Below, one piece after another: positions 54,961 to 64,000 of a stretch of 64,000 nt of DNA. Source of the DNA: Halobacillus hunanensis (GTDB lineage Bacteria; Bacillota; Bacilli; Bacillales; Halobacillaceae). Both the position numbers and the translations under genes were made by a program. Below the pieces are notes generated by a model. It was not told the DNA's origin and made no database searches. It saw nothing but the letters and a program-made list of their open reading frames with translations. The stretch covers positions 682,001 through 746,000 of the forward strand of contig NZ_FVZB01000007.1 of assembly GCF_900166655.1 (NCBI RefSeq), in the 5' to 3' direction. The number at the start of each line of letters is the position of its first letter. Position 1 is the stretch's first letter.

Positions 54961-56106
54961 GTGAAACAAATTGCATTACTTGGGGCAACGGGTTCTATAG
55001 GAATTCAAACATTAGAAGTGCTGCGGCTGCATAAAGAAGAATTTTCTTTATATGCTATGGCATTTGGTAAAAATATAGATAAGGCCCTGCCGCTCATTCA
55101 AGAATTTCAACCTTCTTTAGTTGTGGTTCAAGATGAGAGAACGAAGCAGGAACTGGAAAAGCAATGGCAAGGCGGTCCGGTTTTATTTGGAAATGATGGA
55201 CTGGTGGAAGCAAGCGTTGCGGATCCAGTAGATGTAGTCGTGAATGCCGTCATGGGCAGCATTGGTCTGCAAGCTACACTTCAAGCTATTGAAGCCAGGA
55301 AAACGATTGCGATTGCCAACAAAGAAACGCTGGTGACTGCCGGGCATTTAGTTATGGAAGCCTCACGAAAAAATAATGTGCCGCTCTTACCAGTAGATAG
55401 TGAACATTCAGCCATCTACCAATCCTTAAATGGGGAGCGGCAGAAAGATATCCATAAACTTATGATCACAGCTTCTGGCGGAAGTTTTCGCGACAAAAAA
55501 AGAAAAGAACTTGTAGGTGTGACGGTTGAAGATGCTCTTAATCATCCAAACTGGAGTATGGGAGCGAAAATCACGATTGATTCAGCTTCTATGATGAATA
55601 AAGGATTGGAAGTAATCGAGGCTCATTGGCTTTTTGATGTGCCTTATGAACGAATTCATGTTATTCTGCATAGAGAAAGTGTCATTCATTCGATGGTTGA
55701 GTTTGTAGATAGGAGTGTTATGGCACAGTTAGGCACACCGGATATGAAAGTACCGATTCAATATGCCTTAACCTATCCGCAGCGTTACCCGTTAGAACAT
55801 ACGAAACGACTTGACCTTGAAGAAATCGCTGCACTTCATTTTGAAAAGATGGACCTGGAACGGTTTCCTTGTTTAAGAATGGCCTTTGAAGCCGGTCGTG
55901 AAGGCGGCTCCATGACAACAGTATTAAATGCCGCCAATGAAGAAGCTGTTCAGTTATTCCTAGAAGGACAAATTTCCTTCCTTGATATCGAACAATTGAT
56001 TCAACAAGAACTGACCCAGCATAAAACAATTCATAAGCCAGACTTGTCTACCATATTATCTATCGATGAGGAAACGAGAAAAAGAGTCCGTCTTCAATTA
56101 AAATAA
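54961..56106 (+). CDS. dxr: 1-deoxy-D-xylulose 5-phosphate reductoisomerase
   Basis: DXR commits DXP to the MEP isoprenoid pathway, which supplies UppS. The 381-residue protein has the NADPH-binding [27 protein letters not shown], the metal-binding [21 protein letters not shown] and [23 protein letters not shown]. The start is GTG 54961 after AAAGGGG. Confidence 0.98.
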   Translation: MKQIALLGATGSIGIQTLEVLRLHKEEFSLYAMAFGKNIDKALPLIQEFQPSLVVVQDERTKQELEKQWQGGPVLFGNDGLVEASVADPVDVVVNAVMGSIGLQATLQAIEARKTIAIANKETLVTAGHLVMEASRKNNVPLLPVDSEHSAIYQSLNGERQKDIHKLMITASGGSFRDKKRKELVGVTVEDALNHPNWSMGAKITIDSASMMNKGLEVIEAHWLFDVPYERIHVILHRESVIHSMVEFVDRSVMAQLGTPDMKVPIQYALTYPQRYPLEHTKRLDLEEIAALHFEKMDLERFPCLRMAFEAGREGGSMTTVLNAANEEAVQLFLEGQISFLDIEQLIQQELTQHKTIHKPDLSTILSIDEETRKRVRLQLK

Positions 56107-56147
56107 CCGTACGCGATTGAACAACCTCTAAAAGGAAGGTGCTTCAT

Positions 56148-57404
56148 TTGACAACAGTAATTGCGTTTATACTCATGTTTGGCCTGCTAGTGTTTGTACA
56201 TGAGTGGGGGCATCTCATTTTTGCAAAACGAGCTGGAATGCTAGCTCGTGAATTCGCGATCGGATTCGGTCCGAAGATATTTGCATTTACGAAAAACGAA
56301 ACGTTGTATACCATTCGTTTGCTGCCTATCGGCGGTTACGTAAGGGTAGCAGGTGAGGATCCCGAAATTGTTGAACTAAAAGCGGGCCATCATATTGGAC
56401 TTGAGTTCAACCAGCAGGGTAAAGTAAGCCGGATTATTGTTAACAATAAGTCTAAACATCCCCATGCACGAGTAATCGAAGTAGAGCGAGCTGATCTCGA
56501 TCATCGTCTCATCATTGAAGGGTACGAAATCGACGAAGATGAGAAACTATCCTTTGAAGTTGATCCAAAAGCAATGTTTGTGATGGATGAAAAAGAAACA
56601 CAAATTGCTCCATATGACCGGCAATTTGCTTCAAAATCAGTCCCTAAACGCGCGATGCAGCTTTTTGCAGGGCCGATGATGAACTTTGTGCTTGCCATCA
56701 TTTTATTTATGATTCTAGGCTTTGTGCAGGGAGTGCCTGCTAATAATGCATTGATTGGCGATATTCAACCTGATTCACCAGCTGAAGAAGCTGGATTGCA
56801 GGCAGGCGATGAAGTAGTAGGTATAGACGGTGAGCCTCTTGATACTTGGGAGGAATTCACTCAAATAGTGAGGGACCACCCTGAAGAACAAGTCACGTTA
56901 ACTGTAGAACGCGATGGACAAACTGTACAAATCGATGTAACTCCAGCACAAATCCAGCAAGGGGAATTAACGATTGGTCAAGTAGGTGTGGCCAGAGCTT
57001 TCGAGGAATCCTTTACTAAGAAACTGACCTATGGTTTTACGCAGACTTATGAATGGGGAACGTTAATTTTAACGAACCTCGGTAAGCTTGTAACTGGTCA
57101 GTTCTCACTGGATATGTTGTCAGGACCCGTGGGCATCTATGATGCTACAGACCGTGTCGTGCAAACGGGCTTTATGAATTTCCTTATGTGGACGGCGATC
57201 CTTAGTGTAAACCTTGGAATTGTGAACCTTCTACCGCTTCCTGCACTAGATGGCGGGCGATTACTGTTTGTCGGGCTTGAAGGGGTACGGGGCAAGCCAA
57301 TTGACCCGCAAAAAGAAGGTGTTGTTCACTTTATTGGTTTTGCCTTGCTCATGTTATTGATGTTAGTAGTTACATGGAATGATATCCAACGTTTATTCTT
57401 GTAA
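56148..57404 (+). CDS. rseP: Site-2 intramembrane protease RseP (RasP)
   Basis: RasP cleaves membrane-spanning anti-sigma factors such as RsiW and signal-peptide remnants. The 418-residue protein has the zinc-binding HEWGH (H18-H22) in the first membrane segment, a PDZ domain at about 200-270 ([20 protein letters not shown]), [10 protein letters not shown] and [17 protein letters not shown] with the third metal ligand. TTG 56148 is eight bases after AAGGAAGG; GTG 56139 overlaps that site. Confidence 0.95.
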   Translation: MTTVIAFILMFGLLVFVHEWGHLIFAKRAGMLAREFAIGFGPKIFAFTKNETLYTIRLLPIGGYVRVAGEDPEIVELKAGHHIGLEFNQQGKVSRIIVNNKSKHPHARVIEVERADLDHRLIIEGYEIDEDEKLSFEVDPKAMFVMDEKETQIAPYDRQFASKSVPKRAMQLFAGPMMNFVLAIILFMILGFVQGVPANNALIGDIQPDSPAEEAGLQAGDEVVGIDGEPLDTWEEFTQIVRDHPEEQVTLTVERDGQTVQIDVTPAQIQQGELTIGQVGVARAFEESFTKKLTYGFTQTYEWGTLILTNLGKLVTGQFSLDMLSGPVGIYDATDRVVQTGFMNFLMWTAILSVNLGIVNLLPLPALDGGRLLFVGLEGVRGKPIDPQKEGVVHFIGFALLMLLMLVVTWNDIQRLFL

Positions 57405-57410
57405 ATGGCC

Positions 57411-57463
57411 AGCTGGAAGCAGAGAGGGTACAGGTCTCTCTTTCGCTTCCAGCTTCTATTTTT
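57411..57463 (+). terminator. Terminator between rseP and proS
   Basis: AGCTGGAAGC (57411-57420) with AGAGAG pairs with CTCTCT and GCTTCCAGCT (57445-57454), followed by TCTATTTTT. It lies inside the in-frame upstream extension of proS and shows that the longer start is not real. Confidence 0.8.
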
Positions 57464-57488
57464 AAATGAAAAAGAAGAGGTGGAATGT

Positions 57489-59192
57489 ATGAAACAAAGT
57501 CAAATGTTAATCCCAACATTAAAAGAAGTTCCAGCAGATGCCGAAATTAAAAGCCATCAGCTTCTCGTACGTGCTGGTTACATACGTCAGATAGCATCAG
57601 GTATTTACAGTTTTCTGCCCATCGGTCGTCGGGTCTTACGTAAAGTAGAGGATATCGTCCGTGAGGAAATGGAGAAGATCGGGGCTCATGAAATGATGAT
57701 GGCAGCCCTTCAGCCTGCAGAGTTGTGGAAGGAAAGCGGACGTTGGTTTACGTATGGCTCTGAGCTCATGCGCCTTCATGATCGTCATGAACGAGACTTT
57801 GCTTTAGGAGCCACCCATGAAGAAGTGATCACAAGTATCGTTCGGGATGAAATAAAAAGCTATAAGCGCTTGCCGTTAACGGTTTTTCAAATTCAGAATA
57901 AATTCCGTGATGAAAAGCGTCCCCGCTTTGGACTGCTGCGCGGACGTGAATTCTTAATGAAAGATGCTTATTCGTTTAATGAATCTTTCGAGAGTCTGGA
58001 TGAGAGCTACAACCAAATGTTCCAGGCCTATTCAAATATTTTCAAACGCCTTGGGCTAAACTTTCGCGCAGTTATTGCAGATTCAGGCCAGATGGGTGGA
58101 AAGGATACCCACGAATTTATGGTGCTTTCAGATGTGGGGGAAGATGTGATTGCTTATTCAGACACATCAGACTATGCCGCCAATATCGAAATGGCTCCGG
58201 TAATCATGACTTATGAAAAGTCCCAAGACGCCCCTAAGCAGATGGAAAAGGTCTCTACCCCGGACCAGAAAACAATGCAGGATGTTGCGGATTATCTAGG
58301 GCATGGATTAGAAGCGGGCTTAAAGTCCATTATGTTTAAAGTAGATGACCGTTATGTCATGGTGGTAACACGCGGAGATCATGAAGTGAACGATATTAAA
58401 TTAAAGAACCTTTACGATGCAGATATCGTGGAACTTGCCAGTGAAGAAAAGACAAAAGAATTGCTCGGTACAGGGTTTGGATCACTAGGACCTGTTGGCG
58501 TCTCTGAAGAGGTTGAAGTCGTAGCAGATTATGCAGTAGAAGCTTTAGCAAATGTCTCCTGTGGTGCAAATGAAGCGGGGTACCATTTTGTCAATGTCAC
58601 TCCTCAACAGGATTTTAAAGTAAGCCAGTATGCTGACCTCCGTTTTATAAAAGAAGGAGATCCTTCCCCGGATGGACAAGGCCATATTCAATTTGCTCGT
58701 GGAATTGAAGTGGGCCATGTATTTAAACTGGGTACGTTTTATGCTGATAACTTGAATGCGAGTTATTTAGACGACCAAGGTAAGGCTCAGACGATGGTTA
58801 TGGGATCATACGGAATTGGTGTCTCAAGGACAGTAGCGGCCATTGTTGAACAGTACAATGACGAGCGCGGCATTACATGGCCGGCTCATATTGCGCCTTT
58901 CCAGGTTCATCTGCTTTCTTTAAATCCTAAAAAAGAGGAGCAGAAACAGCTGGCAGACCAATTATATGAACAACTTAAGACAGCGGGAATTGAAGTACTT
59001 TATGATGATCGCAAAGAAAGAGCCGGTGTAAAGTTTGCTGATAGTGACTTGTTTGGCATCCCGCTGCGATTAACCGTAGGAAAACGGGCGGGAGAAGGCA
59101 TCATTGAAATGAAAGAGCGTACAACCGGAGAACAGTCCGAAGTTGATCAATCCGACGTGCTGTCTACTGTGAATGAGTGGTTTAAACAGTAA
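57489..59192 (+). CDS. proS: Prolyl-tRNA synthetase
   Basis: ProS charges tRNA-Pro. The 567-residue protein is the bacterial type with motif 1 ([20 protein letters not shown]), motif 2 ([20 protein letters not shown]), a YbaK-like editing insertion at about 230-390, motif 3 ([16 protein letters not shown]) and the anticodon-binding domain. ATG 57489 follows AGAGGTGG and matches the family start [19 protein letters not shown]. There is no room for a T-box leader. Confidence 0.97.
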   Translation: MKQSQMLIPTLKEVPADAEIKSHQLLVRAGYIRQIASGIYSFLPIGRRVLRKVEDIVREEMEKIGAHEMMMAALQPAELWKESGRWFTYGSELMRLHDRHERDFALGATHEEVITSIVRDEIKSYKRLPLTVFQIQNKFRDEKRPRFGLLRGREFLMKDAYSFNESFESLDESYNQMFQAYSNIFKRLGLNFRAVIADSGQMGGKDTHEFMVLSDVGEDVIAYSDTSDYAANIEMAPVIMTYEKSQDAPKQMEKVSTPDQKTMQDVADYLGHGLEAGLKSIMFKVDDRYVMVVTRGDHEVNDIKLKNLYDADIVELASEEKTKELLGTGFGSLGPVGVSEEVEVVADYAVEALANVSCGANEAGYHFVNVTPQQDFKVSQYADLRFIKEGDPSPDGQGHIQFARGIEVGHVFKLGTFYADNLNASYLDDQGKAQTMVMGSYGIGVSRTVAAIVEQYNDERGITWPAHIAPFQVHLLSLNPKKEEQKQLADQLYEQLKTAGIEVLYDDRKERAGVKFADSDLFGIPLRLTVGKRAGEGIIEMKERTTGEQSEVDQSDVLSTVNEWFKQ

Positions 59193-59267
59193 GGTTTATC
59201 CTCTTTCAAACATGCTTATGCAACCAAGATCGTATCCATGAATACCCGCCTATAGGGAGGAATCACA

Positions 59268-62200
59268 TTGGGTGTAACCAACCAGGAGAAAATGCATTAT
59301 TTATTGGAGCAAATTCAGTTTCCTCAAGATCTGATACAGCCTCACTTTACAGACAGCTCACTTGAAAAACTGATTGTATATAAAGCAGAGAAGAAATGGC
59401 ATTTTTATTTTTCGCTTCCCCGTGTACTGCCGCCTTCTGTGTATCAGCTTTTTACAAGTAAGTTACAGGCAGCGTTCAGGTCCATTGCTGCAATCGATTG
59501 GACGATCAATACGTCCGATCCATCCCTCCCGCCTGAAACGATGGGGGAGTATTGGCGGGGGTTCATCCAATCTATGACCAATTTGTCACCAGGGTATAAA
59601 GATTTGTTAATGGAACAGCACCCTGAAATTAACGGTAATAAGATTACGTTAACTTGCAGAAACCTGGCGGAAAGTCATGCCGTGAAAAAGAAACTAGAAA
59701 CACCGCTGCAGAGTTTCTGCGGACAGTCCGGCTTACCGGCGCTTATGTTGACAACACGTGTAAAAGAAGAACATGAGGAATTGAAGAAGTTCCAGGAAGA
59801 ACGTCAGAAAGAAGATAAACAGCTTGTTCAAAAGGCCGTTAAAGAACAAGAAGAGCGTGCTAAAGAGAAAGAAGTTAGCAAACCTAAGGGTCCAATTGAA
59901 ATCGGTTATAAAATTCAAGAGGACTCTGAATCAATGGCAAGCATTGAAGAGGAAGAGCGTCGTAAGGTCATCGAAGGATATGTGTTCGATGCAGAGATTA
60001 AAGAGTTGCGGTCCGGCCGCCATTTATTGCTGATAAAAGCTACCGATTATACTGATTCATTTTCCATTAAAATGTTCTCCCGTGGAGATGACCACGCGGA
60101 AATGTTTAAACAAGTGAACCAAGGGATTTGGATTAAGGCAAGGGGAAGCATCCAGACAGATAATTTCACAAATGAATTAACGATGATGGCCAATGATATT
60201 AACGAAATTACTCCCAAATTACGCAAGGATGAAGCGGCTGAGGGAGCAAAGCGAATTGAATTGCATGCTCATACTACGATGAGTCAAATGGATGCCCCTG
60301 TATCTGCTACCCGGCTGATTGCTCAGGCTGCGAATTGGGGTCATGAAGCGATAGCGATTACCGACCATGCGGTTGCTCAAGCTTATCCAGAAGCACATGC
60401 TGCTGGAGAGAAGCAAGGTGTAAAGGTGATTTATGGCATGGAAGCTAATTTAGTTGATGACGGGGTGCCCATCGCTTACGAGCCCCAGGATCGTGACCTT
60501 GAAACAGATACGTATGTTGTTTTTGACGTAGAAACAACTGGATTGTCTGCTGTCTATGACAAAATTATTGAACTCGCTGCTGTCAAAGTAAAAGGTGGAG
60601 AAATTATTGACCGCTTTGAATCGTTTGCCAACCCTCATCATCCGCTTTCCCAAACGACAATTGATCTCACGGGCATTACGGATGATATGGTAAAAGATGC
60701 TCCGGAAATCGGCGACGTGTTAAAAGATTTCCATCAATGGATGGCCGATGACATTTTAGTTGCTCATAACGCCAGCTTTGACATGGGCTTTCTTAATGCT
60801 GGGTTCCAGCGGATCGATTATCCGAAATCGTCAAACCCTGTGATTGACACCCTTGAGCTTGCTAGATTTCTTGTACCAGAGTTGAAGAATCACAGATTAA
60901 ATACCCTTTGTAAACATTTCGATATTGAATTGACCCAACACCATAGGGCGATTTATGATGCGGAAGCAACAGGGTATTTACTATGGAAATTGGTCAAGAA
61001 GGCAATCGAACGTGAAATAACGAATCATAGCAATCTCAATGACTACATGGGGGAAGGAAAGGCTTATCAGCGCTCCCGTCCTTCCCACGTCACTTTGCTT
61101 GCTGTCAATAGCACAGGGTTAAAGAATATGTACCGCCTCGTGTCAGAAGCTCATGTAAATTATTATTATCGAGTCCCTCGTGTGCCAAGGTCCCGTCTCG
61201 CTAAGCTGAGAGAGGGGCTGCTCATAGGGTCTGGCTGTGATAAAGGGGAAGTCTTTGAGACAATGATGCAGAAATCAGCGGAAGAAGCTGAGAAAGTGGC
61301 AGAATTCTATGATTTTCTGGAAATCCAGCCGCCTGGGAACTATGCCCATTTGATCGAAAAGGACCTTGTTCAGAATGAAGCGCAAATCTATGATATCTTG
61401 AAAAAAATCGTACAAATGGGCGAACGTTTAGGTAAGACGGTTGCAGCTACAGGCAACACGCATTATTTAGAACCCCATGATAAAATGTACCGGCAAATTC
61501 TCATTTCTTCTCAAAGCGGAAATCCGCTCAATCGTCAAACACTGCCTGACGTTCACTTTAAAACGACCAATGAGATGATAGAAGAATTCTCCTTTTTAGG
61601 AAAGGAGAAAGCAGAAGAAGTCGTTGTAGCCAACACACATGCCATTAATGATCGCATTGAAGTGATTAATCCGGTTAAAGAGGATTTGTACACCCCTAAC
61701 ATTGAGGGTGCTGATCAGGAAATTAGGGAAATGTCCTACAACAAAGCCAGGAGTCTTTACGGTGATTCTATACCAGAGCTCGTGGAAAAGAGATTAGAAA
61801 AAGAGCTTGAGAGTATTATAGGTAATGGATTCGCCGTTATTTACCTAATCTCTCAAAAACTGGTGACCAAGTCACTTGAAGATGGATATTTAGTAGGGTC
61901 ACGCGGATCTGTCGGTTCTTCGCTCGTTGCCACGATGACCGAGATTTCTGAAGTAAATCCGCTGCCGCCTCATTATGTGTGTCCGAATTGCCGTCATCAT
62001 GAGTTTTTTACTGATGGTTCGATCGGGAGTGGTTTTGACCTTCCCGAAAAAGATTGCCCTGAGTGCGGAACGGCTTATAAAAAAGATGGCCAGGATATTC
62101 CATTCGAAACGTTCTTGGGCTTTAAAGGAGATAAGGTCCCAGATATTGACTTGAACTTTTCTGGTGAGTATCAGCCACATGCCCACAACTACACAAAAGT

Positions 62201-63560
62201 GTTGTTTGGTGAAGACAATGTATATCGTGCCGGCACCATTGGAACGATTGCAGAGAAGACGGCCTATGGGTATGTGAAAGGATATGCCGGCGATAACCAG
62301 CTGCAGTATAAAAATGCTGAAATCGATAGACTGGTACAAGGATGTACGGGTGTCAAACGGACAACTGGTCAGCATCCAGGGGGAATCATTGTCGTTCCGG
62401 ATGATATGGACATCTTTGATTTTTCACCGATTCAATTTCCGGCCGATGATACTAAATCGGAATGGAAGACCACGCACTTTGACTTCCATTCGATTCACGA
62501 TAACTTGCTCAAGCTTGATATTCTAGGACACGATGATCCGACAGTAATTCGTATGCTGCAGGATTTAAGCGGGATTGATCAGAAAGAAATTCCCGTTGAT
62601 GATCCGGAAGTGATGAGAATTTTCAGTGGTCCTGAGGCATTGGGTGTAACGGCCGAGCAAATCATGTGTAAAACAGGCACGCTAGGTGTCCCTGAATTTG
62701 GTACACGTTTTGTAAGACAAATGCTTGAGGACACAAAACCGAAGACATTTGCTGAACTCGTCATTATTTCCGGACTTTCGCATGGAACTGATGTGTGGCT
62801 CGGAAATGCTGAACAGCTGATTAATGATGGGATTTGTACACTGCCTGAAGTAATTGGCTGCCGGGATGATATTATGGTATATCTCATGCACAAGGGGCTT
62901 GAACCATCGCTGGCCTTTAAGATCATGGAATTTGTGCGAAAAGGCCGTGGTCTTCAGGATGAATGGATCGAAGAGATGAAAAAGCATGGTGTCCCTGATT
63001 GGTATATTGATTCCTGTAAAAAAATTAAGTATATGTTCCCGAAAGCTCACGCCGCAGCCTACGTGTTGATGGCCGTTCGAATCGCTTACTTTAAAGTTCA
63101 TTACCCTATTTATTTTTATGCGGCGTACTTTACCGTTAGAGCAAGTGACTTTGAACTAGAGACGATGATTAAAGGATCTGATGCTATTCGTAAACGGATT
63201 GAAGAGATCCAAACGAAAGGTTTAGATGCAACACCTAAAGAGAAAAGCTTAATGACTGTGCTCGAATTGGCGCTGGAAATGTGTGAACGAGGGTATGGCT
63301 TTAAGAGTGTCGATTTGTATGAATCAAGTGCAACGGACTTTCTGGTTGAGGATAATCAATTAATTCCGCCATTTAATGCTGTTGATGGTTTAGGTACAAA
63401 TGCTGCGATTAATATTGTTAACGCGAGAGGGGAAGGAGAATTTCTCTCCAAGCAGGATTTACGTGAACGCAGTCGTATTTCAAAGACAGTCCTTGAGTAT
63501 TTAGATCAGCAAGGTTGTTTAGCTGGGATGCCAGAAGAAAATCAACTTTCGCTTTTTTAA
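59268..63560 (+). CDS. polC: DNA polymerase III PolC-type, alpha subunit
   Basis: PolC is the replicative polymerase of low-GC Gram-positives with built-in proofreading. The 1430-residue protein has an N-terminal domain, an OB fold (about 240-320), a split PHP domain ([14 protein letters not shown] near 332), a DEDD exonuclease ([10 protein letters not shown] with D420), a zinc-binding CPNCRHH...CPEC near 905 and the polymerase core with [14 protein letters not shown] (catalytic D near 958-960). It ends in the clamp-binding QLSLF. TTG 59268 follows GGGAGG. It aligns end to end with my memory of B. subtilis PolC (1437). Confidence 0.98.
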   Translation: MGVTNQEKMHYLLEQIQFPQDLIQPHFTDSSLEKLIVYKAEKKWHFYFSLPRVLPPSVYQLFTSKLQAAFRSIAAIDWTINTSDPSLPPETMGEYWRGFIQSMTNLSPGYKDLLMEQHPEINGNKITLTCRNLAESHAVKKKLETPLQSFCGQSGLPALMLTTRVKEEHEELKKFQEERQKEDKQLVQKAVKEQEERAKEKEVSKPKGPIEIGYKIQEDSESMASIEEEERRKVIEGYVFDAEIKELRSGRHLLLIKATDYTDSFSIKMFSRGDDHAEMFKQVNQGIWIKARGSIQTDNFTNELTMMANDINEITPKLRKDEAAEGAKRIELHAHTTMSQMDAPVSATRLIAQAANWGHEAIAITDHAVAQAYPEAHAAGEKQGVKVIYGMEANLVDDGVPIAYEPQDRDLETDTYVVFDVETTGLSAVYDKIIELAAVKVKGGEIIDRFESFANPHHPLSQTTIDLTGITDDMVKDAPEIGDVLKDFHQWMADDILVAHNASFDMGFLNAGFQRIDYPKSSNPVIDTLELARFLVPELKNHRLNTLCKHFDIELTQHHRAIYDAEATGYLLWKLVKKAIEREITNHSNLNDYMGEGKAYQRSRPSHVTLLAVNSTGLKNMYRLVSEAHVNYYYRVPRVPRSRLAKLREGLLIGSGCDKGEVFETMMQKSAEEAEKVAEFYDFLEIQPPGNYAHLIEKDLVQNEAQIYDILKKIVQMGERLGKTVAATGNTHYLEPHDKMYRQILISSQSGNPLNRQTLPDVHFKTTNEMIEEFSFLGKEKAEEVVVANTHAINDRIEVINPVKEDLYTPNIEGADQEIREMSYNKARSLYGDSIPELVEKRLEKELESIIGNGFAVIYLISQKLVTKSLEDGYLVGSRGSVGSSLVATMTEISEVNPLPPHYVCPNCRHHEFFTDGSIGSGFDLPEKDCPECGTAYKKDGQDIPFETFLGFKGDKVPDIDLNFSGEYQPHAHNYTKVLFGEDNVYRAGTIGTIAEKTAYGYVKGYAGDNQLQYKNAEIDRLVQGCTGVKRTTGQHPGGIIVVPDDMDIFDFSPIQFPADDTKSEWKTTHFDFHSIHDNLLKLDILGHDDPTVIRMLQDLSGIDQKEIPVDDPEVMRIFSGPEALGVTAEQIMCKTGTLGVPEFGTRFVRQMLEDTKPKTFAELVIISGLSHGTDVWLGNAEQLINDGICTLPEVIGCRDDIMVYLMHKGLEPSLAFKIMEFVRKGRGLQDEWIEEMKKHGVPDWYIDSCKKIKYMFPKAHAAAYVLMAVRIAYFKVHYPIYFYAAYFTVRASDFELETMIKGSDAIRKRIEEIQTKGLDATPKEKSLMTVLELALEMCERGYGFKSVDLYESSATDFLVEDNQLIPPFNAVDGLGTNAAINIVNARGEGEFLSKQDLRERSRISKTVLEYLDQQGCLAGMPEENQLSLF

Positions 63561-63584
63561 ATCAAGTATTGGAGCTCATGCCCC

Positions 63585-63912
63585 ACACGACGTGGGGCAG
63601 TTCGACGTTGGCTCTTTAGGTTAGGACAAAAGGGTTTCATCAAATAGAAATTCGAACTAAGCAGAAACTATGGTTGGTGTATATAACCCGCTACGAAAAT
63701 ATACTTCGCTTTCCGCGCGGCTGTTGAGTCTCCTCGTGCTGGCGCACTGTGGGGGCTCACCTAGGCCTTTCCTCCCGCAGGAGTCTCCGTATATTTTCTT
63801 CGCTAAAATAGCACATCGTAAGTTTTGTTGCTTAAGAAGTTTAATTTTACCCTAGCCTTAGTTTGGCGTTGAAATATCCCTACACGATGTGATGTCGTTC
63901 GGTGTTGGGTCC
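63585..63912 (+). repeat. Pair of degenerate direct repeats flanking element E
   Basis: The segments starting at 63585 (ACACGACGTGGGGCAGTTCG) and 63882 (ACACGATGTGATGTCGTTCG) agree at 22 of 31 positions, including ACACGA, GTTCG and GTTGG. They are in the same orientation, 297 bases apart, on either side of element E. Confidence 0.5.
63695..63798 (+). repeat. Hairpin repeat element E (core family, forward)
   Basis: Arms GAAAATATAC (63695-63704) and GTATATTTTC (63789-63798) are perfect complements. The interior has TTCGCTTTCCGCGCGGC, GAGTCTCCTCG, TGGGGGCTCACC and CCCGCAGGAGTCTCC, the family core in forward orientation. Confidence 0.9.
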
Positions 63913-64000
63913 AGGACGTGCTGGTCTTAGTCGAACTTCCTTAATTCGTGTCTACCCGGGAGCTTTCGCCTTCATGGTTTGCATAAATGTAGTATCTATG

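Larger units (their letters stand above)
63561..64000. other. Gene-free end of window after polC
   Basis: No gene is supported in these 440 bases. They hold a hairpin TGCCCCAC / GTGGGGCA (about 63580-63600) without a T-run, repeat element E (63695-63798) and two similar 31-base segments at 63585 and 63882. By synteny rimP would be expected next, but its start is not in view. Confidence 0.75.

Noticed and set aside
57405-57488. Longer proS with 28 extra N-terminal residues
   Set aside because: The extension contains the rseP terminator hairpin. ATG 57489 has a good ribosome binding site and the standard ProRS start.
57405-57490. T-box riboswitch before proS
   Set aside because: Only 84 bases separate rseP from proS and the single hairpin is a plain terminator; a T-box needs a much longer leader.
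63670-63855. Open frame of 61 codons after polC
   Set aside because: It coincides with repeat element E and has no ribosome binding site; it is explained by the repeat.
1-64000. Prophage, insertion sequence, CRISPR array, tRNA or rRNA genes
   Set aside because: No transposase or phage gene, no regularly spaced repeats and no tRNA-like cloverleaf or rRNA sequence was recognised anywhere in the window.

Overview
This window is a contiguous stretch of a low-to-moderate GC Firmicute chromosome of the Bacillaceae. Gene content and order follow the Bacillus subtilis smc-to-polC region almost gene for gene, with acidic extensions (FtsY) and repeats of the kind found in salt- and alkali-tolerant bacilli. 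A Halobacillus-like organism is my inference; I cannot name the species. All recognised genes lie on the + strand. I see no rRNA, tRNA, prophage, transposase or CRISPR array.

Layout. 1-5613: protein targeting and chromosome segregation (smc 3' end, ftsY, ylxM, ffh) leading into rpsP and khpA. 5680-9272: ribosome maturation and export (ylqD, rimM, trmD, rplS with leader, lepB, rbgA). 9407-12336: rnhB and the poorly understood ylqG/ylqH pair, whose C-termini resemble the flagellar switch proteins FliK and FlhB. 12462-17734: sucCD, dprA and topA. 18041-21723: xerC-hslV-hslU-codY; the trmFO gene found between topA and xerC in B. subtilis is absent. 22091-49758: a complete fla/che operon of 33 genes from flgB to swrB, covering basal body, export apparatus, hook, C-ring, chemotaxis and sigma-D. 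49918-63560: rpsB-tsf-pyrH-frr-uppS-cdsA-dxr-rseP-proS-polC (translation, nucleotide, lipid and isoprenoid synthesis, replication).

How the parts work together. FtsY, Ffh and FlhF are the three SRP-type GTPases; the first two target membrane proteins (with YlxM), while FlhF with FlhG places flagella. FliF/G/M/Y form the rotor and switch, FliH/I/J and FlhA/B/FliO/P/Q/R form the exporter, FliK and FlhB set hook length, and CheA/W/Y/B/C/D control rotation. SigD then drives late flagellar genes encoded elsewhere.

The most unusual content is between the genes. Five copies of a hairpin repeat (2640-2808, 2963-3083, 33191-33298, 33313-33445, 63695-63798) share a core but carry different, self-complementary arms, and two pairs are arranged tail to tail. 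A separate hairpin element with GAGGCTGGGACA arms (32366-32474) lies between a strong Shine-Dalgarno sequence and the flbD start codon, so that folding would bring the two back together. Start codons given here were chosen by Shine-Dalgarno spacing and family length, and are often internal to the longest open frame.
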